A DNA stretch of 64,000 nucleotides from Arion vulgaris (lineage: Eukaryota; Mollusca; Gastropoda; Stylommatophora; Arionidae): positions 36,766,428 to 36,830,427 of the forward strand of contig CM036761.1 in assembly GCA_020796225.1 (NCBI GenBank). Direction: 5' to 3'. Position numbers and translations under genes: made by a program. Numbering within the stretch: the first letter of the stretch is position 1; every line of letters begins with the position of its first letter. Shown piece after piece: positions 63,050 through 64,000 of the stretch. The notes below the pieces were generated by a model. It did not search any database. It was given only the letters and a program-made list of their open reading frames with translations, and was not told the origin of the DNA.

Positions 63050-64000
63050 GAACTAGAGCCAACTAATAATAGCCGTCCATCGCAAGCGATGATGACAACA
63101 ATCTCAGACGTGTACTGTGCACCTCTCTGGTGTGTGCGGAGGTAACTGTAGAGTCCAATCCTAGAACAGAATCCCGACCACAGGTGGGGCATACATGATC
63201 AAGGTTAGACATGTGCGTGTTGTGTGCTCTGTCTTTTCGCGCTGCTCGTTTTCTCTGTGACTCAACAATACGATGATTCTCAGCTATTCGGGTTCCTCTT
63301 TTGTTGTTACAGCGCCACATTTCGCGATCTTGCGAAGGGATTCCCAGCACGTATTGTCTATATCGAAGCATTTCAGAGACACTTTAAGAGTGTCTTTAAA
63401 GCGTTTTTTCTGTCCACCAGCTAAACGTCTGCCCCTTCAAGCTCGCCATACATCAACTGTTTTAGGATGCGTTTATCAGGCATTCGAGCAACGTGACCGA
63501 CCCATCTCAGTTGGGTCTTCTGCAACAGGGTGTTGACGCTTGGGATCTTTGCTCTTGTGAGGACTTCGCTGTCTGGAATTTTGTCCTGCCAGTTTATTTT
63601 TAGTATTCTGCGTACACAGCTTGTGTGGAAATGGTTTAATTTTCTTGCGTGTCTGTTATACACTGTCCATGTCTCGCTTGCGTACAGCAGCGTGGTTAGC
63701 ACTATGGCCTGGTAAACTTTCAGCTTTGTGACTATGCTTATCCCTTCCGTTCCCACACAGTGACACGTAACCTTCCGAACGCACCACTGGCTTTGGATAT
63801 CCTATTGTGGACCTCAGAATCTATGTTTGCCGATCTGGATAGGAGGCTGCCAAGATAAGCAAAGTTGTCCGTTGACTGGAGACCCTGGTGTTTAATGTTG
63901 ATGACTGAATCGTAATACTGTTCTCTAGGGGCGGCTGGAACATGACCTCTGTTTTTTTGGTGTTAATGGTGAGGCCAAACCTATGACAGGCCATTGAGAA
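63050..64000 (-). mobile_element. LINE-A reverse transcriptase end and C-terminal finger, cut by window edge
   Basis: Minus-strand remnant of a non-LTR retrotransposon ORF2, entering from beyond 64000. In order: CHRFGLTINTKKTEVM at the edge, a frameshifted LAASYPDRQT-like segment, then a 111-codon open frame [60 protein letters not shown] and [21 protein letters not shown] frame change leads into RNASI, then a second frame with CNNKRGTRIAENHRIVESQR and a C2H2-type finger (CPTCGRD, then in a shifted frame FCSRIGLYSYLRTH). Frameshifts show it is a pseudogene, but it is the most readable LINE in the window. Confidence 0.85.

Overview
This window looks like gene-poor, AT-rich nuclear DNA from an animal. 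It has no operons, ribosome-binding sites or long single-exon host genes. It is packed with tRNA-derived SINEs, decayed non-LTR retrotransposons (LINEs), small DNA-transposon derivatives (MITEs) and tandem arrays. The LINE C-terminal signatures (for example GHV.R, GRPK.T, LLYASETW and a terminal C2H2 finger) are of a kind common in molluscan and other lophotrochozoan genomes. A gastropod-like mollusc is my best guess, but that is inference from repeat style only. I found no host protein gene I can name. Nearly every longer open frame is a tandem repeat whose unit is a multiple of 3 bp, or a LINE 3' fragment.

Layout. Positions 1-6.6 kb hold scattered LINE/SINE pieces and two decayed tandem regions. 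Positions 6.73-7.93 kb are a 51-unit 15-bp array with a ragged right flank. Positions 8.5-9.8 kb are a LINE interrupted by a hAT-type MITE, then a SINE. Positions 10.7-11.5 kb are an 11 x 69-bp array. Positions 11.6-36 kb alternate SINEs and LINE 3' ends, with a four-unit ~165-bp satellite (23.1-23.8 kb). Positions 36.9-39.3 kb are an old degenerate minisatellite split by insertions. Positions 39.8-43.6 kb are a pile of LINE remnants including RNase H and reverse-transcriptase pieces. Positions 48-57.3 kb are the most striking part: four MITEs and three arrays that appear to have grown out of SINE sequence (31 x 69 bp, 12 x 65 bp, and a 32-bp family of ~27 units). Positions 57.4-64 kb return to SINEs and LINEs and end inside a minus-strand LINE that runs off the window.

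Repeat families, named here for convenience. SINE-1: tRNA-like head, about 240 bp, ends near TGCAATGAAGTCAATCC. SINE-2: tRNA-like head, about 245 bp, ends near GGATATGCCACGATTTTCAT. SINE-4 and SINE-5: related ~255-bp families with a GAA-rich tail and a shared core containing GCATGTCGTAAGAGGCG. MITE-A (~164 bp, TIR CAGTGGCGGCTCGT) and MITE-B (~180-190 bp, TIR near CAGGGCCGTGCGG) are both flanked by 8-bp target duplications, as hAT elements are. A single TA-flanked mariner/Tc1-type MITE lies at 62.1-62.4 kb. LINE-A to LINE-J are groups of 3' fragments defined by their C-terminal protein signatures.

These parts do not work together as a pathway. SINEs and MITEs are non-autonomous and depend on enzymes encoded elsewhere. 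The biological story is a layered insertion history, plus repeated conversion of tRNA-like SINE segments into satellite arrays.
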